From the NCBI RefSeq assembly GCF_004300825.1, contig NZ_CP036250.1:1860001-1924000 (forward strand): DNA of 64,000 nt. Direction: 5' to 3'. The first letter of the stretch is position 1. Each line of letters starts with the position of its first letter. The translations under genes and the position numbers were made by a program. Shown piece after piece: positions 41,283-49,918 of this stretch. Source of the stretch: Egicoccus halophilus. Its GTDB lineage: Bacteria; Actinomycetota; Nitriliruptoria; Nitriliruptorales; Nitriliruptoraceae. Under the pieces are notes generated by a model, which saw only the letters and a list, made by a program, of their open reading frames with translations, did no database searches and had not been told where the DNA came from.

Positions 41283-42071
41283 ATGTCCGCCGAGCACGCC
41301 GCCACGACCCCCTTCGCGGGGCGTTCGCTGGTGTCGTTGCTGGGGGAGCAGCGGGCGACGATCGTGGAGGTGCTGCGCCAGGACGGTGACGCCTCGGTGG
41401 CCGAGCTCGCCCGCGCGCTCGACATCTCCGAGGTCGCGACGCGACGGCACCTGACCGTGCTCGAGGAGGACGGACTGGTCGCCGCGCAGACCGTCAAGCA
41501 GGGGCGCGGACGCCCAGCGGCGCGCTACTCGCTCACCGCCGACGCCCGGCGCCTGTTCCCCCAGGGCCACGACCAGCTCGCCGGCGAACTGCTCGACTTC
41601 CTCGCCGACCACGGTGACGGGGAAGGCCTGCGACAGTTCCTGCGTTGGCGCATGCAGCGCCAGGTCGACGGGCTGCGTGACGCGGTCACCGCCGAGGACC
41701 TGCACGAGCGGCTCGCGCAGCTGGCCGGTCGGCTCTCCGAGGCGGGCTACGCGGCATCCGTGACCCCCGACGGCGCCGGATTCACCCTGGAACAGCGCCA
41801 CTGCGCCATCCAGGACGCCGCCGAGGAACACCCGGAGCTGTGCGCCTACGAGGCCGCCGGCTTCGCCAAGGTCCTCGGGACCGACGTCAAGATCTCCCGT
41901 CGCGAGACGCTCGCGGCGGGGGGCAGTGCCTGCGTCTGCTGCGTGCAGCCGCGCACGGCACCCGCCCAGCACGAACCCACCCTGCACGACTCCCGCCCCC
42001 GCCCCCGCCAGGGCGCGAGCGCCCGTGCCACCCAGCCGTCCGGGACGTCCGGACGAGGAGACGAGCTGTGA
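41283..42071 (+). CDS. sufR: SUF operon iron-sulfur repressor, SufR-like
   Basis: A 262-residue regulator. The N-terminal winged helix (about 12-85: [28 protein letters not shown]) is of the ArsR/DeoR-like SufR type. The C-terminal part has cysteines in [19 protein letters not shown] (about 180-194) and CVCCVQP (about 221-224), fit to hold a [4Fe-4S] cluster that sets DNA binding by cell Fe-S status. ATG 41283 has GAAGGTT upstream. A 45-residue Arg/Pro/Ser tail follows the last Cys. Its stop overlaps sufB (GTGA), so it is the first gene of the operon. Confidence 0.9.
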   Translation: MSAEHAATTPFAGRSLVSLLGEQRATIVEVLRQDGDASVAELARALDISEVATRRHLTVLEEDGLVAAQTVKQGRGRPAARYSLTADARRLFPQGHDQLAGELLDFLADHGDGEGLRQFLRWRMQRQVDGLRDAVTAEDLHERLAQLAGRLSEAGYAASVTPDGAGFTLEQRHCAIQDAAEEHPELCAYEAAGFAKVLGTDVKISRRETLAAGGSACVCCVQPRTAPAQHEPTLHDSRPRPRQGASARATQPSGTSGRGDEL

Positions 42072-43519
42072 GCCAGACCGAGATCCAGCTCCCGGTCAGC
42101 GAGGCCCGCGCCGAGCAGGCCCGCGTCGCCGAGGACCTGTCGGACTACAAGTTCGGCTGGTCCGACAGCGACGAGGGCTACGCCTTCACGTCGGGCACCG
42201 GCCTGACGCGCGAGACCGTCGCCGCCATCAGCGAGCGCAAGAACGAGCCCTCGTGGATGCGTGACCTGCGTCTGCGCGCCTTCGACGCCTACGGGCGCCG
42301 TCCGATGCCCAACTGGGGCTCGGACCTGTCCGGGATCAAGTTCGAGGACATCTTCTACTACGTCGAGGCCAGCGAGAAGCAGGCCAACTCGTGGGAGGAG
42401 CTGCCGCCGGAGATCCTCGAGACCTACGAGAAGCTCGGCATCCCGCAGGCCGAGCGCGAGCGGCTCATCGCCGGCGTCGCGGCGCAGTACGAGTCCACCG
42501 TGCTCTACCACAAGGTCCGCGAGGACCTCGAGGAGCAGGGCGTGGTGTTCCTCGACACCGACACCGCGCTGCACGAGCACGAGGACATCTTCCGCGAGCA
42601 CTTCGCGACGGTGATCCCGGCCAACGACAACAAGTTCGCGGCGCTCAACACCGCGGTCTGGTCGGGCGGGTCCTTCATCTGGATCCCCGAGGGCGTCAAG
42701 GTCGACATCCCGCTGCAGGCCTACTTCCGCATCAACAAGCAGAACATGGGCCAGTTCGAGCGCACGCTGATCATCGCCGAGCCGGGCAGCTACGTGCACT
42801 ACGTCGAGGGCTGCACGGCGCCGATCTACAGCTCCGACTCGCTGCACTCCGCGGTGGTCGAGATCATCGTCAAGGAGGGCGCACGCGTCCGCTACACGAC
42901 GATCCAGAACTGGTCGAACAACGTCTACAACCTGGTGACCAAGCGCGCCGTGGCGGAGAAGAACGCCACCATGGAGTGGATCGACGGCAACATCGGCTCC
43001 AAGGTCACGATGAAGTACCCGGCCGTGTGGCTCACCGGCGAGGGCGCCAAGGGCGAGGTCCTGTCGGTGGCGTACGCCAACGACGGCCAGCACCAGGACG
43101 CCGGCGCCAAGATGGTCCACGCCGCGCCGTACACGACCTCGAACATCCTGTCGAAGTCGATCTCCAAGGGCACCGGTCGTACCTCCTACCGCGGCCTGGT
43201 CCGCATCGAGGAGGGCGCCCACCACGCCCGCAGCGCCGTCAAGTGCGATGCGCTGATGCTCGACGACACCTCGCGTACGGACACCTACCCGTACATGGAG
43301 ATCGAGCAGGAGGACGCCACGATCGAGCACGAGGCCACGGTCTCGAAGGTCTCCGACGACCAGCTGTTCTACATGCAGTCGCGCGGGATCGACGAGGACG
43401 AGGCCACGGCCATGATCGTGCGTGGCTTCATCGAGCCCATCGCCCGTGAGCTGCCGATGGAGTACTCCGTCGAGCTCAACCGCCTGATCGCGCTGGAGAT
43501 GGAAGGCGCCATCGGATGA
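42068..43519 (+). CDS. sufB: Fe-S cluster assembly protein SufB
   Basis: A 483-residue SufB, the main scaffold of the SufBCD complex on which Fe-S clusters are built. Segments include [45 protein letters not shown] in parts, [11 protein letters not shown], and the C-terminal [20 protein letters not shown]. The conserved Cys lies in VEGCTAP, with a second in SAVKCDAL (the position of the catalytic Cys405 of E. coli SufB). GTG 42068 overlaps the sufR stop. No intein is present, unlike in mycobacteria. Confidence 0.96.
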   Translation: MSQTEIQLPVSEARAEQARVAEDLSDYKFGWSDSDEGYAFTSGTGLTRETVAAISERKNEPSWMRDLRLRAFDAYGRRPMPNWGSDLSGIKFEDIFYYVEASEKQANSWEELPPEILETYEKLGIPQAERERLIAGVAAQYESTVLYHKVREDLEEQGVVFLDTDTALHEHEDIFREHFATVIPANDNKFAALNTAVWSGGSFIWIPEGVKVDIPLQAYFRINKQNMGQFERTLIIAEPGSYVHYVEGCTAPIYSSDSLHSAVVEIIVKEGARVRYTTIQNWSNNVYNLVTKRAVAEKNATMEWIDGNIGSKVTMKYPAVWLTGEGAKGEVLSVAYANDGQHQDAGAKMVHAAPYTTSNILSKSISKGTGRTSYRGLVRIEEGAHHARSAVKCDALMLDDTSRTDTYPYMEIEQEDATIEHEATVSKVSDDQLFYMQSRGIDEDEATAMIVRGFIEPIARELPMEYSVELNRLIALEMEGAIG

Positions 43520-44970
43520 CGACGTCCTCCCTCCGTTCCGGACCCGAGAAGACGGTCGCCCCCGTCGATCGCGTTGCGGTTCCGCTCGACGCGTTGACCG
43601 AGGACGCCGTGCGCAGCCTGGCGACCGGTGAGCCCGACTGGCTCGTCGACCGTCGCCTGGCCGCCACCAAACGCTACCTCGACCAGTCCTGGCCCGACAG
43701 CCGCAAGGACGAGTTCTGGCGCTCGACACCCTTCGCCAAGCGCTTCGACGTCAGCCACCCGCTGGTGGCCGAGGCGCCGGCCGCGGTCGGCACCGACACC
43801 GAGGGCGACGACGCCCTTCCGGGCTCGCTCGTCGCCTCGCTGGAGCTGTCGACGGCGCAGGTGCGCATCGTCGACGGTGAGCTCGTCGAGGTGGTCGTGC
43901 CGACCGCGCTCGCCGAACAGGGCGTGGTCGTCACCGACCTGCGCACCGCCGCCGAGGAGCACGCCGACCTCGTCCGCGAGCACCTCGGGTCGCTGACCAC
44001 CAGCGGCGAGGGCTCGGGCGCCGACGAGGACCGCACCATCACCGTCAACGACGCGGCCTGGACGGCGGGTGCGTTCGTGTACGTGCCGGCCGAGGTCGAG
44101 CTCAGCGACCCGATCGGGGTGCACGTCCACGTCACCCGCGACGGCGCCCACCTGCCCCGCGTGCTGGCCGTGCTCGGCCACCACGCCAAGGCGACGATCT
44201 ACCTCGAGCACACCTCCGACGAGGGGGTGTCCGCGCTGGTCGACGAGGTCGTCGAGGTCGTGGCCCAGGACGCCTCCCAGGTCGACCTCGTCAGCCTGCA
44301 CGAGTGGGCCGACGGGATCGGTCACCTGTCGCTGCAGAAGATCGCGGCCCACCGTGACACCCGGGTGCGTCATGCCGCGATCGTCGCCGGCGGCTCGACC
44401 GTCCGGTTGCGCCCGGAGTGCGACCTGCTCGGCCCCGGTGCCGACGTGCGTCCGCTGGGGATGTACTACGCCGACGAGGGGCAGTGGTTCGACCTGCAGC
44501 CCTACGTCCGCCACATCGCTCCGCGCGCGACGTCCGACGTGTTCTACAAGGGCGCGCTGCAGGGCAACAGCCGCACGATCTTCCGCGGCAACATCTTCGT
44601 GCACAAGGACGCCGTCGGCACGGCCACGGACGAGAACAACAAGACCCTGCTGCTGACCGAGGGCGCGCGCGCCGACGCCACGCCGTTCCTCGAGATCGAG
44701 TGCGCCGACATCACGGCCGGGCACGGCTCGGCGACCGGGCAGCTCGACGCCCGGCACCTGTTCTACCTCGAGTCGCGCGGCATCCCGCGCCCGCAGGCGC
44801 TGCGCATGCTGGTCCACGGCTTCTTCGGCGAGATCCTGCGCGCGATCGACCTGCCGGGTGTCGAGGAGCGCGCCCTGTCGCACATCGAGGCCGAGCTCGC
44901 GTCGACCGACCTCGACAACCTGGGCATCAACGACGCCGCGTTGCGTGGTGAGTTGCGGGGCGAGCTCTGA
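43516..44970 (+). CDS. sufD: Fe-S cluster assembly protein SufD
   Basis: A 484-residue SufD, the SufB paralogue in the SufBCD scaffold. The beta-helix core is followed by [24 protein letters not shown] in parts, [17 protein letters not shown] (containing the conserved His, about 405) and the C-terminal [21 protein letters not shown] that mirrors SufB. The ATG overlaps the sufB stop and its own stop overlaps the Rieske gene start, so the three are translationally linked. Confidence 0.95.
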   Translation: MTTSSLRSGPEKTVAPVDRVAVPLDALTEDAVRSLATGEPDWLVDRRLAATKRYLDQSWPDSRKDEFWRSTPFAKRFDVSHPLVAEAPAAVGTDTEGDDALPGSLVASLELSTAQVRIVDGELVEVVVPTALAEQGVVVTDLRTAAEEHADLVREHLGSLTTSGEGSGADEDRTITVNDAAWTAGAFVYVPAEVELSDPIGVHVHVTRDGAHLPRVLAVLGHHAKATIYLEHTSDEGVSALVDEVVEVVAQDASQVDLVSLHEWADGIGHLSLQKIAAHRDTRVRHAAIVAGGSTVRLRPECDLLGPGADVRPLGMYYADEGQWFDLQPYVRHIAPRATSDVFYKGALQGNSRTIFRGNIFVHKDAVGTATDENNKTLLLTEGARADATPFLEIECADITAGHGSATGQLDARHLFYLESRGIPRPQALRMLVHGFFGEILRAIDLPGVEERALSHIEAELASTDLDNLGINDAALRGELRGEL

Positions 44971-45314
44971 TGGCCGCCTCGAAGGTCGCCACCCTCGGTG
45001 AGCTCACCGACGCGGTCCCGCACCGGGTCGAGGTCGACGGCGTGCCCGTCTGCCTCGTCCGGTTCGGGGACGAGGTGAAGGCGATCCACGACACCTGTTC
45101 CCACCAGGAGTGGTCGCTGACCGACGGCGGGACGGTCTACGGCAACGAGGTCGAGTGCAGCCTGCACGGCAGCGCCTTCGACCTCGACGACGGCCGGCCG
45201 TCGTCGCTGCCGGCGACCCGGCCGATCCCGACCTTCGCGGTCGAGATCGACGGTGACGCCGTGCTGCTCGACGTGCACGCCCCGACCAACGACGCTCCGT
45301 TTCCCGACCACTGA
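44970..45314 (+). CDS. Rieske-type [2Fe-2S] ferredoxin in the SUF operon
   Basis: A 114-residue Rieske ferredoxin. The two cluster-binding loops are DTCSHQEWSLTDG and ECSLHGSAFDLDDG, giving the Cys-x-His ... Cys-x2-His ligands. This position between sufD and sufC is usual in actinobacteria; the protein may supply electrons for cluster assembly, but its role is not established. The ATG overlaps the sufD stop (TGATG). Confidence 0.92.
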   Translation: MAASKVATLGELTDAVPHRVEVDGVPVCLVRFGDEVKAIHDTCSHQEWSLTDGGTVYGNEVECSLHGSAFDLDDGRPSSLPATRPIPTFAVEIDGDAVLLDVHAPTNDAPFPDH

Positions 45315-45398
45315 CGCCGCAGCACGTGCGGCGGACCACCGACGACGACGGCCCGAGCGGGGCCACGTCTGAGTCGACGACCGAAAGCTTGCAGAACC

Positions 45399-46139
45399 AT
45401 GGCTGATCTCGAGATCCGCGACCTGACGGTCGAGGTGGACGGTTCCGACATCCTGCGTGGTGTCAACCTCGACCTCGACAAGGGCAAGACCCTCGCCCTG
45501 ATGGGCCCCAACGGCTCGGGCAAGTCGACGTTGGCCTACGCCATCGCCGGCCACCCGGCCTACGACATCACCGGCGGCACCATCCGCTGGCAGGGCACCG
45601 ACCTGGTCGAGCTGGCCCCCGACGACCGCGCCCGCCTCGGCGTCTTCCTCGCCATGCAGTACCCGGTCGAGGTGCCCGGCGTCTCGCTGACGAACTTCCT
45701 GCGGACGGCGCTCAACGCCACCAACGAGCAGGACGTGCCGATCCGCGAGTTCATGTCACGTCTGCGCGCGGAGATGGCCGAGCTGTCGATCGAGGAGTCG
45801 TTCCTGCAGCGCTCGGTCAACGAGGGCTTCTCCGGCGGGGAGAAGAAGCGCTTCGAGATCCTGCAGATGGCGATGCTCAAGCCGCAGCTGGCCGTCCTCG
45901 ACGAGACCGACTCCGGCCTCGACGTCGACGCGCTCAAGGTCGTCTCCGAGGGTGTCAACCGGCTCACCGGCCCCGACCTCGGGACCTTGATCATCACCCA
46001 CTACACCCGCATCCTGCGCTACATCCGCCCCGACGAGGTCCACGTGATGTTCGAGGGCCGCATCGTCGCCAGTGGAGGCGCGGAGCTCGCCGACGAGCTC
46101 GAGGAGCGCGGCTACGACCACCTCAAGACCAACGCCTGA
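45399..46139 (+). CDS. sufC: Fe-S cluster assembly ATPase SufC
   Basis: A 246-residue ABC-like ATPase of the SufBCD complex, soluble and not a transporter. It has Walker A GPNGSGKSTL (about 34), the SufC-type sequence GVFLAMQYPVEVPGVSLTNFLR, signature EGFSGGEKKR, Walker B LAVLDETDSGLD (with Asp-Glu-Thr as in SufC) and H loop IITHYTRIL. ATP use by SufC drives the SufBD rearrangement that exposes cluster sites. ATG 45399 lies 84 nt after the Rieske gene with only a weak ribosome-binding site. Confidence 0.96.
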   Translation: MADLEIRDLTVEVDGSDILRGVNLDLDKGKTLALMGPNGSGKSTLAYAIAGHPAYDITGGTIRWQGTDLVELAPDDRARLGVFLAMQYPVEVPGVSLTNFLRTALNATNEQDVPIREFMSRLRAEMAELSIEESFLQRSVNEGFSGGEKKRFEILQMAMLKPQLAVLDETDSGLDVDALKVVSEGVNRLTGPDLGTLIITHYTRILRYIRPDEVHVMFEGRIVASGGAELADELEERGYDHLKTNA

Positions 46140-46245
46140 CCGGTCTCCGCCACCCGTGCCACCGTTGTCCCGGTCGGCACGGGTGTCCGGGCCAGGACCA
46201 CGGCACCCTGGACGCTCCCACGCCAGTCACGAAGCGAGGACGGCC

Positions 46246-47484
46246 ATGACCCTCGACGTCTCGACCCTCCGCAAGGACTTCCCGGTCCTCTCCCGGGAGG
46301 TGCACGACGGACGGCGGCTGGTCTACCTCGACTCCGCGGCGTCCTCACAGACCCCGACGCCGGTGCTCGAGGCGATGGATCGCTACTACCGCTGGTCGCG
46401 CTCCAACGTCCACCGTGGGGTCTACCGCCTCGCCGAGGAGGCCACCGACCTCTACGAGGGCGGCCGCACCAAGCTGGCGAGCTTCGTCGACGCCGACCCC
46501 CGTGGCGTGGTGTTCACCAAGAACGCGACGGAGGCCATGAACCTCGTGGCCTACGCGTGGGTGCGCCGGCACGTCGGCCCCGACGACGTGGTGCTCACCA
46601 CCATGATGGAGCACCACGCCAACCACGTCCCGCTGCTGTACGCGGCGCGTGACGTCGGTTTCGAGGTCCGGCACGTGCCGCTGACCGACGACGGCCAGCT
46701 CGACCACGACGCGGCCCGTGAGCTCGTCGCCGACGGTCGGGTGACGTTCCTCGCGATGGTGCACGTGTCCAACGTGCTCGGGACCCGCAACGACGTCGCC
46801 GCGATGACCGCGCTGGTGCGCGACGCCAACGCCGAGTGCGTCGTGCTCGTCGACGGCACGCAGGCCGTCCCGCAGATGCCGGTCAGCTTCCGTGAGCTCG
46901 ACGTCGACTTCTACGCGCTCACCGGACACAAGATGTGCGGCCCGACCGGCATCGGTGCGCTGATCGCCAAGCCCGAACGGCTCGAGCAGATGGACCCGTT
47001 CTTGACCGGCGGCGAGATGATCCGCGACGTCTCGATCGAGGCGGTCACCTGGAACGAGATCCCGGCCAAGTTCGAGGCCGGCACCCCCATGATCGCCGAG
47101 GCGGCCGGGCTCGGCGCCGCCGTCGACTACCTCACCGGCGTCGGCATGGAAGCCATCCGCGACCACGAGACGCAGCTGGCCCAGGTCTTCCTCGACCGGC
47201 TGGGTGAGCTCGACGGGGTGAGCGTGCACGGTCCGGCCGACGCGACGCTGCGCGGCGGGGCGATCTCGTTCGCGATCGAGGGTGTCCACCCGCACGACGT
47301 CGGCGCGATGCTCGACTCCAAGGGCGTGTGCGTCCGGGTCGGGCACCACTGCGCCAAGCCACTGATGAAGGAACTGGGGGTGGTGGCGACGGCGCGTGCG
47401 AGCCTGTACCTCTACAACGACGTCGACGACCTCGACCCGCTCGTCGAGGGCATCGAGGCCGCCCGCTCGTTCTTCGCCCGCTGA
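46246..47484 (+). CDS. sufS: Cysteine desulfurase SufS
   Basis: A 412-residue group II cysteine desulfurase that draws sulfur from cysteine for Fe-S assembly. The PLP lysine is in ALTGHKMCGPTGIG (about 229), and the persulfide Cys in RVGHHCAKPLM (about 368). LDSAASSQTP at the start and TTMMEHHANHVP are typical of SufS. ATG 46246 has GCGAGGA 7 nt upstream. SufU, the zinc-dependent sulfur acceptor, is encoded next; there is no SufE. Confidence 0.95.
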   Translation: MTLDVSTLRKDFPVLSREVHDGRRLVYLDSAASSQTPTPVLEAMDRYYRWSRSNVHRGVYRLAEEATDLYEGGRTKLASFVDADPRGVVFTKNATEAMNLVAYAWVRRHVGPDDVVLTTMMEHHANHVPLLYAARDVGFEVRHVPLTDDGQLDHDAARELVADGRVTFLAMVHVSNVLGTRNDVAAMTALVRDANAECVVLVDGTQAVPQMPVSFRELDVDFYALTGHKMCGPTGIGALIAKPERLEQMDPFLTGGEMIRDVSIEAVTWNEIPAKFEAGTPMIAEAAGLGAAVDYLTGVGMEAIRDHETQLAQVFLDRLGELDGVSVHGPADATLRGGAISFAIEGVHPHDVGAMLDSKGVCVRVGHHCAKPLMKELGVVATARASLYLYNDVDDLDPLVEGIEAARSFFAR

Positions 47485-47512
47485 CTCTTCCGCCCCGCCA
47501 GGAGGCGCGCCC

Positions 47513-47977
47513 GTGAGCATGGACGACCTGTACCAGGAGATCATCCTGGACCACTACCGCAGCCCGAAGAACCGGGCACCCTCCCTCGAGGACGAGGACG
47601 TGCACGTCCACCACTCCAACCCGCTGTGCGGTGACGAGATGGACCTGCGCCTGCGGGTGGCCGACGACCATGTCGACGGCCTGGTGTTCGACGGCGAGGG
47701 CTGCTCGATCAGTCAGGCGTCGGCGTCGGCGATGACCCAGGCGGTGCTCGGGCGCGACCTCAAGGACGCGCTCGACCTCACCGAGGACTTCCGACGCATG
47801 ATGCACGGCGACGAGCCCGCCCGCGCCGACGACCTGCTCGACGGCATCGCCTTCCAGGGCGTGGCCAAGTTCCCCGTCCGGGTCAAGTGCGCCCTGCTGG
47901 GGTGGATGGCCGTCCGCGACGCGATCGAGACCTACCAGAACGGTGCTTCCGCCCACACCGTGACGCACGACGAGTGA
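47513..47977 (+). CDS. sufU: Sulfur-transfer scaffold SufU
   Basis: A 154-residue SufU/IscU-like protein that accepts sulfur from SufS. The three cysteines are in HSNPLCGDEM (about 40), GEGCSISQAS (about 65) and VKCALLGWM (about 127), with the Asp of CGD, as expected for zinc-binding SufU. GTG 47513 has AGGAGG 7 nt upstream. The sufT gene follows immediately. Confidence 0.95.
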   Translation: MSMDDLYQEIILDHYRSPKNRAPSLEDEDVHVHHSNPLCGDEMDLRLRVADDHVDGLVFDGEGCSISQASASAMTQAVLGRDLKDALDLTEDFRRMMHGDEPARADDLLDGIAFQGVAKFPVRVKCALLGWMAVRDAIETYQNGASAHTVTHDE

Positions 47978-47985
47978 GTGACTCC

Positions 47986-48450
47986 ATGAGCCAGTACGAC
48001 GTCGACACCGCGCTGCACGACGACGAGATCCCCGAGGCGGACACGCCCACCGGGAAGGTCGAGGACGCCGACACCGCCGCGGAGGCGCCGCGCACGCGCC
48101 ACCCGTTCGAGGACCTGCCGCTCGAAGCGGACGGTATGCCGGCCTCGCAGGACCTGTTCAACGGCCTGCGCGCCGTGGTCGACCCGGAGATCGGCTACAA
48201 CATCGTCGACCTCGGTCTCGTCTACGACGTCACCAAGCCCGAGCCCGGCTACGTCCACGTCCTGATGACGCTGACCACGATGGGTTGCCCCCTGACCGAG
48301 GTCATCCACCAGCAGTGCTCGGTCATCCTCGGTGCGATGCCCGGCGTTGAGCGGGTCGAGGTGGAGTTCACCTTCACGCCGCCCTGGGGGCCGCACGCGA
48401 TGGCCGACTACGTGCGCGAGGAACTGCGCGCCATGGGCATGAACATCTGA
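47986..48450 (+). CDS. sufT: MIP18-family protein, SufT-like (DUF59)
   Basis: A 154-residue protein with a disordered acidic N-terminus (about 1-45) and a DUF59/MIP18 domain: GLRAVVDPEIGYNIVDLGLVYDV in parts, MTLTTMGCPLTEVIHQQ (with the conserved Cys) and EFTFTPPWGPHAMAD. SufT-like proteins help mature Fe-S proteins. ATG 47986 is used; GTG 47974, in frame and overlapping the sufU stop, is also possible. It ends the SUF operon. Confidence 0.9.
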   Translation: MSQYDVDTALHDDEIPEADTPTGKVEDADTAAEAPRTRHPFEDLPLEADGMPASQDLFNGLRAVVDPEIGYNIVDLGLVYDVTKPEPGYVHVLMTLTTMGCPLTEVIHQQCSVILGAMPGVERVEVEFTFTPPWGPHAMADYVREELRAMGMNI

Positions 48451-48491
48451 TCCGCCCCGTCGACCCGCCGAACGTCGGCCTGCCGACCGCC

Positions 48492-48827
48492 GTGACCGAC
48501 CCGGACACGGACGGCCGGGCGGCCCAGCCCGGTTACGTCGCCTGCAGCGAGCTGCGGGTCGCCGCCGAGGGACGCGCGGCGCTGCTCGCGGCCTTCCGGG
48601 ACCGGCTCGGTGCGGTGGACTCGTGGCCCGGGTTCCGGGGCGTGCAGGTGTGGCAGGACGACTCTGACCCGTTGCGGTTCGTGATGGTCACCTGGTGGGA
48701 CGACGAGGCGGCCTTCCGTGACTACCTCGCCAGCGACGCCTTCCGCCGCTCGGCGGCCCGCATCCCGGCCGGTGAACACGGGCCGCGTCGGGTCGCCCTC
48801 GACCGGTTCGAGGTGGTGGCGTGGTGA
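48492..48827 (+). CDS. Antibiotic biosynthesis monooxygenase (ABM) domain protein
   Basis: A 111-residue dimeric-ferredoxin-fold protein of the ABM family. LLAAFRDRLGAVDSWPGFRGVQVWQ and RFVMVTWWDDEAAFRDYLAS match the fold, as in haem-degrading or quinone-forming monooxygenases and many unknowns. No haem-ligand motif is clear. GTG 48492 is the start. Its stop overlaps the start of the cobalamin-binding protein gene (GTGA), so the two are made together and may act together. Confidence 0.78.
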   Translation: MTDPDTDGRAAQPGYVACSELRVAAEGRAALLAAFRDRLGAVDSWPGFRGVQVWQDDSDPLRFVMVTWWDDEAAFRDYLASDAFRRSAARIPAGEHGPRRVALDRFEVVAW

Positions 48828-49840
48828 ACGAGGTCACGACCGCCGCGCACGAGCGGCTGCTCGCCGTCGCCGAGACGGGCGACGTCGACGGGGCGTTCGC
48901 GCTGCTGCACGGCTGGCTCGACGCCGGTTGGACACCGTCACGGATCCTCTCCGAGGCGGTGGTGCCCGCGCAGCAGGAGGTCGGCGCCCGCTGGCAGCGC
49001 AACGAGTGGACCATCGCCAAGGAGCACACGGCCACCGCCGTCGTCGACGCGCTGGTGGGGGTCCTCGGGCTGCGGGCCGCCGAACAGCCCTGGACGCGCC
49101 CCAACCGGGACCCCGTCCTGGTCGTCTGCGCCGAGGGGGAGTGGCACACGCTCTCGGCACGGCTGGTCACCGAGGGCCTGCGCGCCGAGGGCTGGCCGGT
49201 CCGCCTCCTGGGCGGCTCGGTGCCGGCCAGCCACCTCGCGCACAGCGCCGCCGAGGGGACCTGGACGGCGGCCGTGGTGTGCTGCGCGGTGCCGATGTTC
49301 CTGCCCGGTGCGCGTCGCACGACCGCCGTGCTGCGGGCGGCCGGAATCCCGGTGCTGGTGACCGGACGGGGGTTCGGCGGCGACGATCGGCGTGCCGAGG
49401 CGGTCGGCGCCGACGGCTGGGCGCCGGACCTCGCGACGGGTCTCGAGGTGCTCGGCGACTGGGAGCGTGTCCCGCCGCCGTTGGCCGGCGCCCCGGTCCC
49501 TCCCGACGAGGTCGAGGAGTTGGCGTCGGTCGCGGGCAGCGTGGCCGAAGCGGCCTATGCCGAGCTCGCAGTGGCCTGGCCAGCGCTCGGTCGTCTGCCG
49601 TCGGCGGCCCGGCAACGCACCCGGGAGGACTTCGGCTACCTGCTGCAGTTCCTCGAGGCGACGGTCCTGACGGGGGACGAGCGGATCCTGCGGGACTACG
49701 TCGACTGGTTGGCGACGGTGCTCGGCAGCCGCGGCGTCCCCGACGACGTCGTCTCGATCACCCTCGCCAGTGTGCAGCGGGCGCTGCCGACCGGGCTGCG
49801 CCACGCCCACGACGCCCTGTTGAGCGTCCGCGACCGCTGA
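48824..49840 (+). CDS. Cobalamin-binding protein with photoreceptor-type Wx9EH motif
   Basis: A 338-residue protein. Residues 1-95 are a helical B12-cap domain with Trp57-x9-Glu67-His68 (WQRNEWTIAKEH), the signature of the light-sensing CarH/LitR cobalamin domain. A Rossmann B12-binding domain follows (about 97-215), with EGEWHTLS (Glu106-x-His108-x2-Ser) in place of the usual (D/E)xHxxG. The helical C-terminus (about 235-338: FGYLLQFLEATVLTGDERILRDYVDWL in parts) recalls RsbR-type sensor folds. There is no MerR DNA-binding domain, so it would have to act through a partner. GTG 48824 overlaps the ABM gene stop. Confidence 0.82.
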   Translation: MNEVTTAAHERLLAVAETGDVDGAFALLHGWLDAGWTPSRILSEAVVPAQQEVGARWQRNEWTIAKEHTATAVVDALVGVLGLRAAEQPWTRPNRDPVLVVCAEGEWHTLSARLVTEGLRAEGWPVRLLGGSVPASHLAHSAAEGTWTAAVVCCAVPMFLPGARRTTAVLRAAGIPVLVTGRGFGGDDRRAEAVGADGWAPDLATGLEVLGDWERVPPPLAGAPVPPDEVEELASVAGSVAEAAYAELAVAWPALGRLPSAARQRTREDFGYLLQFLEATVLTGDERILRDYVDWLATVLGSRGVPDDVVSITLASVQRALPTGLRHAHDALLSVRDR

Positions 49841-49918
49841 CGGGCAGGGGGCGTGGTGACCTCGACCGTCCCCACCGGGATGCGCGCAGGGACGCGACCG
49901 GCCCGGCAGTCCGACGCG

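Noticed and set aside
42068-43519. Intein in SufB
   Set aside because: SufB of mycobacteria often carries one, but here the protein is of normal length and uninterrupted at the usual insertion sites.
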